From Roseiarcus sp963820795 (GTDB taxonomy: Bacteria; Pseudomonadota; Alphaproteobacteria; Rhizobiales; Beijerinckiaceae), in assembly GCA_963820795.1 (NCBI GenBank), contig CAWGBJ010000008.1:62001-126000 (forward strand): a stretch of 64,000 nt of DNA, read 5' to 3'. Below the pieces are notes generated by a model. That model saw only the letters and a program-made list of their open reading frames with translations, ran no database searches and was not told the DNA's origin. A program made the position numbers and the translations under genes. Every line of letters starts with the position of its first letter. Position 1 is the first letter of the stretch. This document shows, piece by piece, positions 1 to 8,298 of the stretch.

Positions 1-174
1 AACAACGCCCTCGCCGATGATCTGGACGTCCACGCTGGCGAGTTGCTTGAGAATGGCGAACATCAATTCCTGCTTGCGCATGATCGACGCGTTTTCGACA
101 TCGTTTTCTTCCGCGAACGCCAAGAGCTCCGTCGGTGACTTTTGCTTCAAATCCTTGAGTTTCATTTCCCGCAT
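1..174 (-). CDS. rho: Transcription termination factor Rho, N-terminal fragment (runs off window)
   Basis: Only the first 58 codons lie in the window; the gene continues past base 1. Rho is the hexameric RNA-dependent ATPase that terminates transcripts at C-rich sites. The visible part reads MREMKLKDLKQKSPTELL at the start, followed by a conserved ENASIMRKQELMFAILK helix, the typical Rho N-terminal helical domain just before the cold-shock RNA-binding fold. The ATG at 174 is chosen because it begins this conserved start; a second ATG three codons later is possible. It is transcribed away from hemJ's neighbours on the minus strand, in the usual alphaproteobacterial order next to hemJ. Identity is nearly certain; the ATPase core cannot be assessed. 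Confidence 0.93.
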   Translation of the reverse strand, partial: MREMKLKDLKQKSPTELLAFAEENDVENASIMRKQELMFAILKQLASVDVQIIGEGVV

Positions 175-417
175 TGGGGGACCTTCAGATCGGGGACTCT
201 CGGGCTTCAGCTGCCGCCAAGTCGCTGGTGTGGTGGAAAGAGGGTTGGCGCCTCGGAGGCGGCCTCGGCCCTGTCGGGCCCACGCCCAGCCGCCGCGGGA
301 TCGGGCGATCCGCGACCGCAAGACGTACGCTATGACGAGTGGGCGTTCCTCTTAGCCGCGTTCGTGGGAACTTTCAACGGGTTTTGCGCGATCAGGGCGA
401 AGTCCACGCAATTGCGC

Positions 418-840
418 CTAGAAGGGCTTTAGCACGACAAGAAGAACAATCAGAACCATCAGGACGGTCGGGATTTCATTGATAATTCGAAAGTAACGGG
501 AGGAGCGCTGATTGGCATCTGTAGCGAAAACGCGGACGCAACGAGCGAAGTAACCGTGAAGTCCGCCAAGCGCAATGACAAGCACTATTTTCGCCTGCAG
601 CCAGCCCGACTGCCAGTAGCCGGTCATATAGGCGAGGAGACCACCGGTTGCAAGCACCGCGATCATCGCCGGGTTGATGATGCCTTTGAGCAGGCGGCGC
701 TCCATGATCTTGAACATTTCGGACATCGCGGAGCCTTTCGGGGCGTCGGCGTGGTAGGCGAACAGCCTTGGCAGATAGAGCATCCCCGCCATCCAGGCGA
801 TGATGGAGACGATGTGCAGGGCTTTGATCCAGAGCTCCAA
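418..840 (-). CDS. hemJ: Protoporphyrinogen IX oxidase, HemJ family (membrane)
   Basis: A 140-residue integral membrane protein of the HemJ/UPF0093 family, which oxidises protoporphyrinogen IX to protoporphyrin IX in haem synthesis. It has about four hydrophobic segments (roughly residues 7-27, 58-75, 83-100 and 120-138) and the family's conserved His near the start (H9 in WIKALH), plus the MFKIMERRLLKGIINPAM signature. The start is a TTG at 838-840 preceded by an AAAGGG ribosome site. It sits upstream of rho on the same strand, as in many rhizobia, but hemE, which usually lies next door, is absent. Length and motifs fit the family well. Confidence 0.93.
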   Translation of the reverse strand: MELWIKALHIVSIIAWMAGMLYLPRLFAYHADAPKGSAMSEMFKIMERRLLKGIINPAMIAVLATGGLLAYMTGYWQSGWLQAKIVLVIALGGLHGYFARCVRVFATDANQRSSRYFRIINEIPTVLMVLIVLLVVLKPF

Positions 841-1057
841 TCGTCACCCTTTCGAGATGGAACCGCTCTTCGCGCTTAGGCGTGTGCGGTCCCATGCGCA
901 AGTCGCCGATCGCCTCACCCCAAACAAAACCTGAGAGAGAGATCTTCTTCTGCTTCTTTAAGAGACGCTGGTTGTGGACGTTCGCCTCTGTGCCGGCCGC
1001 CGGGCGACTTGTTCGCCCTGAAAGTTGTGCTCGGCCACTGCCGGCGGGTCCCGCGGG

Positions 1058-1072
1058 TTAAGGGTTTGTTAA
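1058..1072. promoter_or_regulatory. CtrA-type binding site TTAA-N7-TTAA
   Basis: The sequence is TTAAGGGTTTGTTAA, an exact match to the TTAA-N7-TTAA consensus of the cell-cycle regulator CtrA. It lies 44 bases before a perfect DnaA box in the hemJ-ppsR gap. In Caulobacter such sites repress origin firing; here it could equally regulate one of the flanking genes. A TTAA-N7-TTAA match can occur by chance, but is uncommon in DNA this GC-rich. Confidence 0.55.
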
Positions 1073-1115
1073 GCACTGCCGAAGGTTGCGAGCCGGGTCG
1101 GCGGCCGCCCTCGAG

Positions 1116-1124
1116 TTATTCACA
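1116..1124 (+). other. DnaA box TTATTCACA
   Basis: Exact match to the TTATNCACA DnaA box. Weaker seven-of-nine matches occur at about 1178 (reverse strand) and 1249 (forward strand) in the same gap. Together with the neighbouring CtrA-type motif this supports an origin or DnaA-regulated promoter. Confidence 0.5.
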
Positions 1125-1292
1125 GAGTTGTCGCCAGGCCGAAAGAATCGCTGCGAATTCTCCCTGTCCTCTGGCCTGTGGATGGTCGAGCGTCGATTGC
1201 GCCTTCGGGTTGGAGGCCGTCTTAGCCGGCTGCCGGCTCTCCACGCCTGTCCACAAGCATCGCCTCCGGTTATAAGCGCCTCCATTCACGCA

Positions 1293-2138
1293 GTGGGGGC
1301 CGCGTTGGGCCGCAGCTACTTCCATCTCCACCTCGTTTCCGATTCGACCGGGGAGACGCTGATCGCCGCCTCCCGCGCCGCCGCGGCGCAATACCAGGGC
1401 GTGGCTTCGATCGAGCATGTCTACCCCTTGGTGCGCACGCCGGGGCAACTCGATCGGGTGATCGCTGAAATCGAGAACGCCCCAGGGATCGTTCTCTTCA
1501 CCCTTGTCGATTCGGACCTGTCACGGCGGCTGGAAGAAAGTTGCGAAGCGTTCGGCTCGCCGTGTCTCTCGGTGCTCGGTCCGATTCTGACCCTGTTCAA
1601 GTCGTACCTCGGGCAGAACTCGACGCCCCGCGCCGGCGCTCAGCACATGCTTAATGCAGACTATTTCAAGCGAATCGACGCGCTTAATTTCAGCATGATG
1701 AGCGACGACGGCCAATTGCCGGAGAACCTCGAGCATGCTGACATTGTCCTTGTCGGAGTGAGTCGGACGTCGAAGACCCCGACGAGCATCTACTTGGCGA
1801 ATCGCGGCTACAAGGCCGCCAATGTGCCGCTCGTGCCAAACGTGCCGCTTCCCCACGGACTGCTCAATCTGCGCCATCCGCTGATCGTCGGGCTTGTCGC
1901 TTCTGCGGATCGCATCGTGCAGATTCGTCAAAATCGGCTCCTGACCCTCAACGCCGATTCGCGGACCGAATACGTCGACCGGATCGCGGTGGCGGAAGAA
2001 ATAGCCGCCTCGCGCAGGCTCTTCGCCGAAAACAGTTGGCCGATCATCGACGTCACCCGGAGATCGATCGAGGAGACCGCCGCGGCTATTCTCGATCTCT
2101 ATCGCGCCCACCGCCTGAACTTCATCGCTGAGGGCTGA
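1293..2138 (+). CDS. ppsR: Pyruvate, phosphate dikinase regulatory protein (DUF299)
   Basis: Bifunctional ADP-dependent kinase/Pi-dependent pyrophosphorylase of the DUF299 family, which switches pyruvate phosphate dikinase or PEP synthase off and on by threonine phosphorylation. The family start signature GRSYFHLHLVSDSTGETL is present, and the P-loop GVSRTSKTPTS lies near residue 155. About 280 residues is the usual length. The reading frame is open upstream to 1086, but conservation begins only at GRSYFH, so I place the start at GTG 1293; TTG 1305 is an equal alternative with a GTGGGGG ribosome-like site. It heads the run with maf, aroE, coaE and dnaQ and is the homologue of the gene flanking the Caulobacter origin. 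Confidence 0.9.
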   Translation: MGAALGRSYFHLHLVSDSTGETLIAASRAAAAQYQGVASIEHVYPLVRTPGQLDRVIAEIENAPGIVLFTLVDSDLSRRLEESCEAFGSPCLSVLGPILTLFKSYLGQNSTPRAGAQHMLNADYFKRIDALNFSMMSDDGQLPENLEHADIVLVGVSRTSKTPTSIYLANRGYKAANVPLVPNVPLPHGLLNLRHPLIVGLVASADRIVQIRQNRLLTLNADSRTEYVDRIAVAEEIAASRRLFAENSWPIIDVTRRSIEETAAAILDLYRAHRLNFIAEG

Positions 2139-2143
2139 TCCGT

Positions 2144-2782
2144 ATGATGGCGGAAGTCTCGTCAAAGGCTCGGCTCTGGGCGGCCGAAGCCCCCCTCGCA
2201 TTGGCGTCGAAAAGCTCCGCGCGGCGCGCTCTGCTGGAGGCCGCAGGCCTTCGTGCCGAGGTCGTGGCGGCGGACGTCGACGAGAGAGCTTTCGAGGCTC
2301 GCTTCTTCACCGCCGGCGGCCGTCCTACGGATCTTGCAGCTGCGCTGGCTGAGGCGAAGGCGGTCGCCGCGAGCCTGGCACGGCCGGAAGCCTATTGCCT
2401 CGGCGCGGATCAGACCCTGACCCTCGGAGGCGGGCTTCTGCACAAGCCGAGCGACCTCGAGGAGGCTGCGCAATCATTGGCGGCGCTCGCCGGCCGCAGG
2501 CATCGGCTGACTTCCGCCTTCTCGATCGCCCGGTCCGGGAAGACCCTCGTCGTCGACGCCGACCATGCGGATCTTCAAATGCGTGCACTCGATCAGCGAA
2601 CGATCGACAGGTATCTGGAACTGGTGGGGCCGGTTGTCCTTTCTAACGTCGGCGCTTATCAGCTCGAAGGTATGGGCGTACATCTGTTTGACCGGGTCGA
2701 GGGCGATTACGCAACGATTCTCGGGATTCCGATGTTCAAGCTGCTGGACTGGCTCAGGCGCGAAGGACTGATTTCGCTGTGA
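2144..2782 (+). CDS. maf: Maf-family nucleotide pyrophosphatase
   Basis: A 212-residue Maf/Ham1-superfamily protein that hydrolyses non-canonical or excess nucleoside triphosphates to monophosphates and is linked to septum control. Visible marks are the N-terminal LASKSSARRALLEAAG loop that holds the phosphates, the GADQTL motif near residue 88 with the catalytic Asp, and the late EGDYATILGIPM signature. It begins five bases after ppsR and its stop overlaps the aroE GTG start, so the genes are co-transcribed. Two in-frame ATGs stand together at the start (2144 and 2147). Which substrate subclass it belongs to cannot be told. Confidence 0.9.
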   Translation: MMAEVSSKARLWAAEAPLALASKSSARRALLEAAGLRAEVVAADVDERAFEARFFTAGGRPTDLAAALAEAKAVAASLARPEAYCLGADQTLTLGGGLLHKPSDLEEAAQSLAALAGRRHRLTSAFSIARSGKTLVVDADHADLQMRALDQRTIDRYLELVGPVVLSNVGAYQLEGMGVHLFDRVEGDYATILGIPMFKLLDWLRREGLISL

Positions 2783-3633
2783 CGTTAAGCCGGGTCCCTC
2801 GCGCGGGAGTCGTCGGTTGGCCGATCAAACATTCGCGCTCGCCGATCATTCACCGGCATTGGCTCAAAGAGCTCGGCATAGCCGGCAGCTATGAACGATT
2901 CGCGGTCCCGCCGAACAATTTTGCCGCTTTTGTTGCAGATATCGGCTCAGAAGGCCTCGTCGGCTCGAATGTGACCGCGCCGCACAAGGAAGCAGCCTTT
3001 GCCGCCTGCGACCGACGGACTCGGACTGCAGACGGGCTCGGCGCCGTCAATACCTTATGGCGCGAAGGCAATGCGCTTTGCGGCGATAACACGGACGTCG
3101 AGGGCTTTCTCGCCAACATGGACGAGGGCGCGCCGGGCTGGGACGAGGAAAGCGAACGCGCCGTGGTCCTCGGCGCGGGTGGCGCCGCGCGGGCGATCGT
3201 CTATGCCCTGGCGTCGCGCGGAATAAAGCGTATCGCGATCGTCAACAGAACTCAGGCGCGAGCCGAGGGGCTTGCGGCATTGTTTGGCGCCGCCGCCGCG
3301 CCCTGGGCGAGGCTCCCTCTCGAGCTTGCCGGAGCCGACCTCCTCGTCAATGCCACCACGCTCGGTATGGAAGGAAACCCGCCGCTCGAGATCGATATCG
3401 GCGCCCTGCCGGACCGCGCGGTGGTGGCGGACATCGTCTATATACCGCTCTGCACGCCCCTCGTCGCAGCCGCGCGCGCTCGCGGCCTGTGCGCCGTCGA
3501 GGGACTCGGCATGCTGGTCCATCAGGCCGCTCCCGCGTTCGAGCGGTGGTTTGGCCAGCGGCCCCGGGTCACGGCTGCCTTGCGCGGCTTGGTCGAAGCG
3601 GATGTGCTCGCCGCCGACAGGGAGAAGCAATGA
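2779..3633 (+). CDS. aroE: Shikimate dehydrogenase (NADP+)
   Basis: Reduces 3-dehydroshikimate to shikimate in the chorismate pathway for aromatic amino acids. At 284 residues it has the expected length. The N-terminal substrate motif GWPIKHSRSPIIH, the SNVTAPHKEAA stretch with the catalytic Lys near residue 70, the GDNTD Asp motif near 98 and the GAGGAARA nucleotide-binding loop near 132 are all present, as is the C-terminal GMLVHQAA helix. It starts with GTG overlapping the maf stop and ends in an ATGA overlap with coaE, so translation is probably coupled through this run. Confidence 0.95.
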   Translation: MTLSRVPRAGVVGWPIKHSRSPIIHRHWLKELGIAGSYERFAVPPNNFAAFVADIGSEGLVGSNVTAPHKEAAFAACDRRTRTADGLGAVNTLWREGNALCGDNTDVEGFLANMDEGAPGWDEESERAVVLGAGGAARAIVYALASRGIKRIAIVNRTQARAEGLAALFGAAAAPWARLPLELAGADLLVNATTLGMEGNPPLEIDIGALPDRAVVADIVYIPLCTPLVAAARARGLCAVEGLGMLVHQAAPAFERWFGQRPRVTAALRGLVEADVLAADREKQ

Positions 3634-4232
3634 TTCTCGCCGGCCTCACCGGCTCGATCGCGATGGGAAAGTCGACCGTCGCGGCGATGTTCGCCGTCCT
3701 CGGTGCTCCGGTTTTCGACGCCGACGAGGCCGTTCGGGTCTATTACGCTGGCAAGGGCGCGGAAGCCGTCGAGGCGATGTTCCCCGGCGTCGTCGCCGAT
3801 GGAGTTGTCGACCGCGGGAGGCTCGGCCGGCTGGCGCTAGGCGACCCGGCGGCTCTCGTGCGACTCGAAAGCCTGGTGCATCCGGCAGTCGCCGACGCCC
3901 GGGCGCGCTTTGTCGCACAGGCCGAAGCGGAAGGCCGCCGTTTGGCCATTGTGGACGTGCCGCTCCTGTTCGAGACTGTCGGTGATTCGGCTGTCGACCT
4001 GGTGGTCGTCGTCAGCGCGCCGACGGCGGCGCAAAGGGCGCGGGCCATGGCCCGCGAGGGCATGCATGCGGCCAAGCTCGATGCGATTATGCTGCGGCAG
4101 ATGAGCGACTCGGAAAAGCGTCGCCGCGCCCATTTCGTTATCGACACGGGCGGTAGCCTCGAGCGGACGCGCGCGCAGGTGCGGCAGTTCATGCGCGCCG
4201 TTGCGGCGGTTGGAGGACGCCGTCATGCGTGA
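3630..4232 (+). CDS. coaE: Dephospho-CoA kinase
   Basis: Phosphorylates the 3'-hydroxyl of dephospho-CoA, the last step of coenzyme A synthesis. The protein is 200 residues. The P-loop GSIAMGKST begins at about residue 8, the FDADEAVR lid motif follows near 30, and VDVPLLFE with the catalytic Asp lies near 110. The start ATG overlaps the aroE stop in ATGA, and the coaE stop overlaps the start of dnaQ by eight bases. The longer open frame upstream of 3630 shadows aroE and is not used. Confidence 0.95.
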   Translation: MILAGLTGSIAMGKSTVAAMFAVLGAPVFDADEAVRVYYAGKGAEAVEAMFPGVVADGVVDRGRLGRLALGDPAALVRLESLVHPAVADARARFVAQAEAEGRRLAIVDVPLLFETVGDSAVDLVVVVSAPTAAQRARAMAREGMHAAKLDAIMLRQMSDSEKRRRAHFVIDTGGSLERTRAQVRQFMRAVAAVGGRRHA

Positions 4233-4935
4233 GATCGTTCTGGATACCGAGACGACCGGGCTCAACCCCGCCGACGGACATCGCCTGCTCGAAATCGGCG
4301 CGGTCGAAATCATCCACCAATCGGCGACCGGCAGGTTCTTTCATGCGCTCATCAATCCGGAGCGAGACATCCCGGAGGACGCGATGCGCGTCCATGGCCA
4401 CAGCGCCGAATCGCTGCGGGACAAGCCGGTTTTCGCTGGGGTCGTCGACGACCTTCTCGTTTTCATCGGCGATGCGCCGATCGTTATCCACAACGCCGAT
4501 TTCGATCTGCGGTTCATGAACGCCGAGCTGGCGCTGGTAGGACACCCGCCAATCGCCGTCGACCGCATCATCGACACGCTGGCGCTCGCCCGCAAGAAAT
4601 ATCCCGGACAGCCCAACAGCCTCGACGCGCTATGCGACCGGTACCGGATCGACCGGTCCCGGCGAATCAAGCACGGGGCGCTGCTCGATGCGGAAATCTT
4701 GGTCGAAGTCTATCTCGAGCTGACCGGGGGACGGCAGCGTTCGCTGATCTTCGTTGACGACGAACCCGAATCCTCGTCGGACCTCATCGCCTTCCCGCTC
4801 TGGCGCAGGGAAGCGCGCGGGCCGCGCCTTTCCGGGATCGCGCCCGAGGAAGCGGCCGCACATGCGGAGCATGTTCTGGCGCTGGGGGAAGCTGCGATTT
4901 GGCTGCGCTACGCCGGGAACCAGGCTGAGCGCTGA
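4225..4935 (+). CDS. dnaQ: DNA polymerase III epsilon subunit (3'-5' proofreading exonuclease)
   Basis: Proofreading exonuclease of the replicative polymerase. The 236-residue protein opens MREIVLDTETTGLNP, whose DTE is exonuclease motif I (Asp7 and Glu9), has motif II at HNADFDLRFMN near residue 91, and motif III with H..D in KHGALLDAEIL near 152. The C-terminal part that contacts the alpha subunit is present. The start is set at 4225, where conservation begins; it overlaps coaE. This gene order (coaE-dnaQ then opposing secB) is typical for the origin-proximal region of Rhizobiales. Confidence 0.95.
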   Translation: MREIVLDTETTGLNPADGHRLLEIGAVEIIHQSATGRFFHALINPERDIPEDAMRVHGHSAESLRDKPVFAGVVDDLLVFIGDAPIVIHNADFDLRFMNAELALVGHPPIAVDRIIDTLALARKKYPGQPNSLDALCDRYRIDRSRRIKHGALLDAEILVEVYLELTGGRQRSLIFVDDEPESSSDLIAFPLWRREARGPRLSGIAPEEAAAHAEHVLALGEAAIWLRYAGNQAER

Positions 4936-4957
4936 GCGCGCCTAAGCCATGGCGCGG

Positions 4958-5443
4958 TCAGGCAGTCTGCTGCTGCGGCTGGCCACCTGACGCGGCTAGG
5001 CGCTGCAGGTAAAGCGCGTGGAAATCGATCGGATCGATGTAAAGCGGCGGGTAAGACCCCCCGCGGACGGCGTCGGCGATGATTTGCCGGGCGAACGGGA
5101 ACAAGAGGCGCGGGCCCTCGATCATAACAACGGGCTGCACCTGGTCGGGCGGAAAGTTCTCCACGCGGAAAATTCCCGCATAGTTGAGTTCGAATTTGAA
5201 CATGGTTTCGGCGCCCTGACCGGCCCCGCCCTCGAGCATCAGGCTCACTTCGAAGTCCGCGGGCGCAAGCTGCCGTGCGTTGACGTTGATCTGCACGGAG
5301 ATGTTCGGCGCATTCTGCTGCGGGCCCAGTGTTCGCGGCGCGTTCGGATTCTCGAACGACAGGTCCTTGGTATATTGCGCGAGAATGGAGAAGCGTGGGC
5401 CTGCTTGCGGCGCGCCGGCCCCATTGCCGTCCTGCTCAGCCAT
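4958..5443 (-). CDS. secB: Protein-export chaperone SecB
   Basis: Cytosolic homotetrameric chaperone that keeps precursor proteins unfolded for SecA. The 161-residue product carries the family core ILAQYTKDLSFENPNAP near residue 20, FELNYAGIFRVEN near 95 and the RLLFPFARQIIADAVRGG stretch near 115, with a Gln-rich tail. Start ATG 5443 is preceded by CGGAG ten bases upstream; a frame extension of 12 codons upstream is not conserved. It converges with dnaQ. In most rhizobia a tim44-like gene and fxsA sit upstream; they are missing here. Confidence 0.95.
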   Translation of the reverse strand: MAEQDGNGAGAPQAGPRFSILAQYTKDLSFENPNAPRTLGPQQNAPNISVQINVNARQLAPADFEVSLMLEGGAGQGAETMFKFELNYAGIFRVENFPPDQVQPVVMIEGPRLLFPFARQIIADAVRGGSYPPLYIDPIDFHALYLQRLAASGGQPQQQTA

Positions 5444-5632
5444 CGTAACTTGCTCCGTGGTCCATTTCAGCCTGAGCACGCCTGGCCACCATGCCGGTAT
5501 GCGTTGGGGGGTCGCCTAGCACGGCGCACCTTAGGGAACAAGCAGGCCGAGGCGCGGGAGGCGCGGGTGAGCTACGGCTCTACGGGCCGGGACTCCGCCA
5601 AGCAATTTTCGACTTCGTGCTGCTCCGCGCCG

Positions 5633-6892
5633 CTACTGCGGCCGGGGCCATCTGAAGTCATCGGCGCGCCCGGCCTCGGGTTCCGGAGCGGCGCCGGAGC
5701 GCAGGCTCGACGCCTCGGCGCCGGCGCTCGCTGGCGCTGCGGCTTCGATCAGCTCGCCTTGCGCCGAGACCGGACGGGCGGTCAGCGACAGGATCGGTCC
5801 TGCGGGCGGCTTCGCCGTAACGGGCACGTTCGGATTGCTCGCTCCCATCTCGCGGCGGATTTCTGCATTGATGTCGTCCGCCTGCTGTTCGATATCCGGC
5901 GGGAGCGCCGCGATGTCGCTCTGCGGCTTGGCCTTGTCAAGTATCCGCCGGATCCCGGTCTCCAGAAAATGCGCGAGCTTGCGCGATCCGGCTTTGGTGA
6001 AATAGATGCCGTTGGGACCGGAGCGCAGTTTCGTGTTCTGCCCGTCGACGTCGGGACCGAACGCCGAGAAGTGCCCATTCTCATCGACGAACGCGTCCCA
6101 GATGTCGATATAGGTCGCGCCGGCTTTTTCCGCGGTGTCGCGGTAGATCTCGTTCAGCGCGCTCACCTGGGCGTTGAACTTCTCATCCTGCATCGGGGGA
6201 AGACCGACCCAGAAAATCGGAATATGCGCGTCATGAAACGGCGCGACGAAATTCTCGATTCTTTGCGCGTAGACGGTCCGCCACTTGTCGCTGAGGGGGT
6301 CGAGCGTATCGCCGCCATCCTTCAACGGCTGCAAGTCATTAATGCCGACCATGATCACCACAGCGTCGACCTTCTGCTTTCCCGCAACCAAAGCGCGCGC
6401 TGCTTTTGGCCAATCATAATAGTCATCACGGGTGAGGCCTGAGAGATCCTTGGCCAGATTGGTGATCGAGACTTCCGGTTTGTCGGAAAACGAGTTGCTC
6501 AGACCTTGCCCCGCGAGGATGGCGAGGCTGTCGCCCAGTACGGACACGAACAATGCGGCCTCACCAGGGGACCCGCCAGGTGCGCCAGGGGCGCGGGTCG
6601 CCGAGGTTGAAACAAAGTCCTGGCTCCGTCTCGAAACCGAATCGGGCGCCCGTTTCGGGCTTGGCCTGTGCGTTCGCACGCGCAACGGTTCGTTCGATGG
6701 CGGCGGCGGACGTGAAGAATAATTGAACAGGTTTTGAAAGAAGCCGGGAAAACCGCCGCTGTTCTGGGCAAGCGAAACAGGCGCCGCCAGGATGCAGGCA
6801 AAAAGCGCCAAAGCGATGACACTGAGCGGAACCGCCAGCGCCAATGGAGAGCTACGCTTTGACAACGACTTCCGCTCGCGCCGTTCCATCAC
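5633..6892 (-). CDS. DUF459 SGNH/GDSL-hydrolase-like periplasmic protein
   Basis: A 419-residue protein with a positively charged start and one hydrophobic segment (about 19-42) acting as signal peptide or anchor, a Pro-rich linker, then an SGNH-hydrolase domain of the DUF459 type. The serine block VLGDSLAI is near residue 118 and the Asn block MVGINDLQ near 182. The last block, where many relatives have D-x-x-H before FTKAG, here reads N-G-I-Y-FTKAG, so the usual Asp-His pair may be lost. The C-terminal 90 residues are low-complexity. Its start overlaps the end of the lytic transglycosylase gene in ATGA, suggesting one transcript and a cell-wall or O-acyl role. Substrate unknown. Confidence 0.8.
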   Translation of the reverse strand: MMERRERKSLSKRSSPLALAVPLSVIALALFACILAAPVSLAQNSGGFPGFFQNLFNYSSRPPPPSNEPLRVRTHRPSPKRAPDSVSRRSQDFVSTSATRAPGAPGGSPGEAALFVSVLGDSLAILAGQGLSNSFSDKPEVSITNLAKDLSGLTRDDYYDWPKAARALVAGKQKVDAVVIMVGINDLQPLKDGGDTLDPLSDKWRTVYAQRIENFVAPFHDAHIPIFWVGLPPMQDEKFNAQVSALNEIYRDTAEKAGATYIDIWDAFVDENGHFSAFGPDVDGQNTKLRSGPNGIYFTKAGSRKLAHFLETGIRRILDKAKPQSDIAALPPDIEQQADDINAEIRREMGASNPNVPVTAKPPAGPILSLTARPVSAQGELIEAAAPASAGAEASSLRSGAAPEPEAGRADDFRWPRPQ

Positions 6893-8157
6893 TTTGGTCC
6901 ACGTCCGACGAGGCCGGGGAGATCGTCGGCCTCCACTCGTCTCAAAAGGGCGAGATCGGCATAGCCGTCGGGCACGAGGCCATTGCGCACCTGATAGGCG
7001 CGAACGGCAGAGCGGAGCGAATCCCCGACCATGCCGTCGATCTCGCCGACATTATAGCCCATTTCCTTGAGTTTGAGCTGCAGTTTGCGCACTTCAATCG
7101 GGGTCAGGGCATGATCCTTCTTCGGCCACGGCGCAACGACGCCTCCCACGCCTGCGATCGCGTCGCCGAGCAAGGCGACGGAAAGAGCGTAAGCAGTCGA
7201 GGCATTGTAGGCTTTAATCACGTCGAAATTGCCCGTGACGAGGAAAATCGGCCCCTTCAGGCCCGCCGGAATCAGCAAGCGTCCCTCCCCGGACTTCGGC
7301 AGATCCCTGCCGTCTGCACGCCGGACGCCGCGATCCTCAAAGCTGCTGAAGGGCGCCGGACTCGAGGAGTCCGCGTCCGTCAGGGCGAAAGCCGCGGGCA
7401 GGCGGACTTCGAAGCCCCAGGGGAGATCCCTTTTCCACCCGTGCGCGGCGAGAAAGTTGGCGGTCGAGCCGATGGCGTCGGGCGCGCTCGTCCAGATATC
7501 GCGCTTTCCGTTCCCCTCGAAGTCGACCGCGTAGATGAGGAAACTCGACGGCATGAATTGCGTCTGACCCATCGCCCCGGCCCATGAGCCGCGCATTTGG
7601 CGCGCCTTGATATCGACTGTCTCGAGGATGACCAACGCGGAAAGAAGTTCGTCTCGGAAATAGTCGCCGCGAAAGCCGATGTAGGCCAGACTGGCCAGCG
7701 CGCGGATGACGTCGTCGGTCCCGGTCGCCGCGCCGAAATCGGATTCCAGTCCCCAGATGCCCATGATGACGCTATCGTCGACGCCATAGGTTTCGCTTGC
7801 CTTGGACAGCCAGGGCCTCTGCTCACGCGCCTTGCCGTGGCCGCGATCGATGCGGTCCGGCGATACGGCGCTGCCGATATAGTCCCATACCGGCTGGATG
7901 AACTCGGCCTGCGCCCTCGTCTCGGCGACGACGTTCGCGTCGAACGAGACGCCGGCGAAGGCCCGAGTGAAGGTCTCGCGCGAAACGCCGCGCTCCTGCG
8001 CCATCGGCCAGAACGACAGGATGAACTGGCGAAAGGCGCTATCCTGCTGCGACAGCTTTCCTGCCGAGGCGCTGCCCGGCAAAATGAGGCAGACCGCGAG
8101 CGGAAGTGCAAGGACGACCCCCACAAGCCGACGCAACCGCGCATTGCCGCAGCGCAT
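6889..8157 (-). CDS. Lytic murein transglycosylase, MltB-like, with peptidoglycan-binding domain
   Basis: Cleaves the glycan strands of peptidoglycan to 1,6-anhydro ends in the periplasm. The 422-residue product has an N-terminal signal sequence (Arg-rich start, then a long hydrophobic stretch ending ASA near residue 32), the SLT_2/MltB domain with catalytic Glu in GIWGLESDFGA near residue 135 and the GSWAGAMGQTQFMPSS substrate loop near 187, and a C-terminal PG_binding_1 domain (about 350-412, VRKLQLKLKEMGYNVGEIDG). Start ATG 8157 is preferred over the 21-codon longer frame because the signal peptide begins there. Coupled to the DUF459 gene downstream. Confidence 0.92.
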   Translation of the reverse strand: MRCGNARLRRLVGVVLALPLAVCLILPGSASAGKLSQQDSAFRQFILSFWPMAQERGVSRETFTRAFAGVSFDANVVAETRAQAEFIQPVWDYIGSAVSPDRIDRGHGKAREQRPWLSKASETYGVDDSVIMGIWGLESDFGAATGTDDVIRALASLAYIGFRGDYFRDELLSALVILETVDIKARQMRGSWAGAMGQTQFMPSSFLIYAVDFEGNGKRDIWTSAPDAIGSTANFLAAHGWKRDLPWGFEVRLPAAFALTDADSSSPAPFSSFEDRGVRRADGRDLPKSGEGRLLIPAGLKGPIFLVTGNFDVIKAYNASTAYALSVALLGDAIAGVGGVVAPWPKKDHALTPIEVRKLQLKLKEMGYNVGEIDGMVGDSLRSAVRAYQVRNGLVPDGYADLALLRRVEADDLPGLVGRGPK

Positions 8158-8298
8158 GGGAACTCTCTCTGACCGACCCAGATGCCGGAAATAGCCAAGC
8201 TCGGCGGGTTTAGGAAGCACAATCGACCCGCGGAAGGGGTAGTGGTGTGAGGAGAATGGGCTCGAAGGTCGATCCGGACAGGGATTCCCAGAGGCATC

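Larger units (their letters stand above)
841..1292. other. Candidate chromosomal replication origin region (oriC)
   Basis: This 450-base gap separates divergent hemJ and ppsR and holds no convincing gene. It contains a perfect TTAA-N7-TTAA motif (1058-1072), the CtrA consensus of alphaproteobacteria, one perfect DnaA box TTATTCACA (1116-1124), near-matches containing TGTGGA or TCCACA around 974, 1178 and 1249, and a GAATC CcrM-type methylation site at 1145. In Caulobacter the origin lies between hemE and the homologue of the downstream gene (ppsR/RP001), so the position is syntenic. The interval is GC-rich and lacks a strong AT-rich unwinding tract, so origin function is inferred, not seen. 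It must also contain the promoters of the two flanking genes. Confidence 0.5.
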
